This document shows, piece after piece, positions 62,622 through 64,000 of a DNA stretch of 64,000 bases (position 1 is its first letter; each line of letters starts with the position of its first letter). Below the pieces are notes generated by a model, which worked only from the letters and a program-made list of their open reading frames with translations, was not told the DNA's origin and ran no database searches. Location: NCBI GenBank assembly GCA_013002305.1, contig JABDKG010000094.1, forward strand, positions 1 through 64,000. Reading direction: 5' to 3'. This DNA is from Hellea sp. Its GTDB lineage: Bacteria; Pseudomonadota; Alphaproteobacteria; Caulobacterales; Maricaulaceae. A program made the position numbers and the translations under genes.

Positions 62622-63680
62622 TTAATGGCTTTGGGCGGCTTCGACGACAGATGTAAATCCATCAGCCTTCAACCGATCAGCAAGATCGCGCCTGATATCC
62701 ATGACAAGTCCGGGGCCGGCATAAACCAGCGCGGAGTAAAGCTGCACCGCTTTAGCGCCCGCGCGAATTTTGGCATAGGCTTGTTCGCCGCTGGCGATAC
62801 CGCCGACGCCGATCAAATCAATCTTACCTTCTGCTGCCGCTGAAAACTCTTTCAGTATTCGGGTCGATTTCTCAAATAAAGGCGCGCCGGACAGGCCGCC
62901 GGCTTCGCCCTTTTCAGCGCTCTTAAGGCTATCGGGGCGATCAATTGTCGTATTGGACACGATGATTGCGTTCATGCCGTAAGTGCGCGATTGCTGCGTA
63001 ATTTGTTCGATTTGTGATGAGATCAAATCCGGCGCAACTTTAAGAAAAATAGGCGGCGAGGGCTGATCACCCGTTAGCTCGGCGCGGGTTTCGGCGATAC
63101 GGCCCAGAAGATCATCCATGGCGGCTTCGGCTTGAAGGTCCCGAAGACCCGGCGTATTGGGCGAGCTGATATTAATCGTATAATAATCGGCCAGTCCCCA
63201 AAGGGCGGTTAGGCCAGTGACATAGTCTTGAACCCGGTCCACGCTGTCTTTATTGGCACCTAAATTCGCGCCGACAATTCCGGGTTTTTCTTTGCGCCGA
63301 TCAAGTCGTTTTTTGAAAATCTCAAGACCGTCATTATTGAACCCCATTCGGTTGATAACGGCCTGATCTTCGGTCAGTCGAAACAGGCGCGGCTTGGGGT
63401 TCCCGATTTGTGGACGCGGCGTTACGGTGCCGCATTCGACAAAGCCGAAGCCAGAATTAAGCATCGCGTCCGGCACTTCAGCATCTTTATCAAACCCTGG
63501 TGCAAGGCCAACCGGGTTGGTCAGTTTGAGCCCGCCGACCTCGGTCTTTAATACAGGATCCGGCTTTCGCGTCGTAACCGGGCCAAGGCCGAGCTTCAGG
63601 GCTTTGATGGTTGTCCGGTGCGCGGTTTCGGCCGGCAAGGTCCGCATCAATGCGGTTGCGCTTTTATAGAGTAAACCCAT
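62622..63680 (-). CDS. pyrD: Dihydroorotate dehydrogenase (quinone), class 2
   Basis: PyrD oxidises dihydroorotate to orotate and passes electrons to quinone in pyrimidine synthesis at the inner membrane. The 352-aa product has an N-terminal helical membrane-association region (MGLLYKSATALMRTLPAETAHR), the FMN-site segments PVGLAPGFDKDAEV and INRMGFNNDG, the catalytic-loop YTINISSPNTPGLRDLQ with its serine, and the phosphate-binding IGVGGIASGEQAYAKIRAGA. These class 2 features and length are typical. It lies 11 bases after the DUF952 gene. Confidence 0.95.
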   Translation of the reverse strand: MGLLYKSATALMRTLPAETAHRTTIKALKLGLGPVTTRKPDPVLKTEVGGLKLTNPVGLAPGFDKDAEVPDAMLNSGFGFVECGTVTPRPQIGNPKPRLFRLTEDQAVINRMGFNNDGLEIFKKRLDRRKEKPGIVGANLGANKDSVDRVQDYVTGLTALWGLADYYTINISSPNTPGLRDLQAEAAMDDLLGRIAETRAELTGDQPSPPIFLKVAPDLISSQIEQITQQSRTYGMNAIIVSNTTIDRPDSLKSAEKGEAGGLSGAPLFEKSTRILKEFSAAAEGKIDLIGVGGIASGEQAYAKIRAGAKAVQLYSALVYAGPGLVMDIRRDLADRLKADGFTSVVEAAQSH

Positions 63681-63691
63681 AGGAGAAGGCC

Positions 63692-64000
63692 TTAAAGAAA
63701 TTCGTCGGGAAAACTATATTCCCCGCCGCCCAAGTCTCGCAAGGGCCAGAACCGGCTTACCTGTGAACGGCGTAGATTATCGTAGAGGTGCGGGAATAGA
63801 GACCCGTCGCGGGCCGGCTCATATATTAACGGCTTGCCCAAATGTTCTGCCATAAACTCGACCAAGACCAGTGGCCCTTTATCCTTAAAATGAAGTCGGG
63901 CTGTCTCGACCACCTGCGCAGCAGTCGAGAGGTGAATATAGCCGTCTTTCGTGTCAAGCGGCGTGCCTTTAATCTCGCCGTAATGATCTAAAGTTTTCCA
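63692..64000 (-). CDS. DUF952 family protein (truncated by the window edge)
   Basis: The C-terminal 102 residues of a DUF952 protein are present: DTKDGYIHLSTAAQVVETARLHF, then VLVEFMAEHLGKPLIYEPARDGSLFPHLYD and a tail ending GEYSFPDEFL. The N-terminus lies beyond position 64000, so no start can be given. The family is small and of unknown function and is often found beside pyrD in alphaproteobacteria, as here. Confidence 0.82.
   Translation of the reverse strand, partial: WKTLDHYGEIKGTPLDTKDGYIHLSTAAQVVETARLHFKDKGPLVLVEFMAEHLGKPLIYEPARDGSLFPHLYDNLRRSQVSRFWPLRDLGGGEYSFPDEFL

Overview
The window is chromosomal DNA from an alphaproteobacterium, most likely in or near Caulobacterales/Maricaulales/Hyphomonadales. 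The evidence is gene order and regulatory motifs. The genes secB, dnaQ-coaE-aroE-maf-PPSRP, hemE-hemJ-rho, mnmE, mnmG-rsmG-parA-parB and holA-lptE-leuS are the usual neighbours of the replication origin in this class. Full TTAA-N7-TTAA boxes (the CtrA binding pattern) and two perfect parS sites are present. No rRNA, tRNA, CRISPR or insertion sequence was recognised.

Layout. 0-4.3 kb: secB, then a tightly packed leftward operon dnaQ-coaE-aroE-maf-PPSRP. 4.3-4.7 kb: an AT-rich gap with a near-consensus DnaA box, several weaker ones and two CtrA boxes. It lies between PPSRP and hemE, where the Caulobacter origin lies, and is the probable chromosome origin. 4.7-10.6 kb: rightward hemE-hemJ, rho, a PQQ sugar dehydrogenase and mnmE. 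10.7-17.2 kb: an orphan Tae4-like amidase, a Baeyer-Villiger-type monooxygenase, an envelope methyltransferase, a DUF3576 lipoprotein, a porin with a Pro/Gln/Tyr-rich extension and a CtrA box, a ThiE-like protein and YggS. 17.2-24.4 kb: a leftward cluster of six genes centred on an AAA+ ATPase, with a long coiled-coil protein, a lysine-tract protein, a DUF6638-like protein and two membrane proteins. It is largely uncharacterised and is the best candidate here for an undescribed multi-gene system. 25-32 kb: the segregation locus, with parS on both sides of mnmG, then rsmG, parA and parB. Two broken ParB-like sequences lie nearby, one frameshifted and divergent from mnmG, the other a decayed 3' remnant 1 kb after parB.

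30.7-50.8 kb: an accessory block splits the usual parB-holA junction. It holds a low-GC secreted protein, a 100-bp palindromic element, a methyltransferase, a periplasmic repeat protein, AMP nucleosidase, two DUF885 metallopeptidase-like proteins, a DUF4287/DUF5655-type protein, a beta-helix protein and two giant trimeric autotransporter adhesins (1062 and 1675 aa). Next to the smaller adhesin is a divergent membrane-spanning winged-helix regulator whose upstream region carries an 11-bp-spaced direct repeat. 50.8-64 kb: housekeeping genes resume with holA-lptE-leuS, dgkA, an AraC-type regulator, two tandem ammonium transporters preceded by a possible small RNA, ftsK with a translationally coupled 32-aa membrane microprotein, pyrD and a DUF952 protein cut by the window edge.

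Function and limits. The left and centre hold the replication and segregation core (oriC, parS, ParA/ParB, HolA, FtsK), and the rest is envelope and surface biology. Families were recognised by reading motifs; no database search was run.
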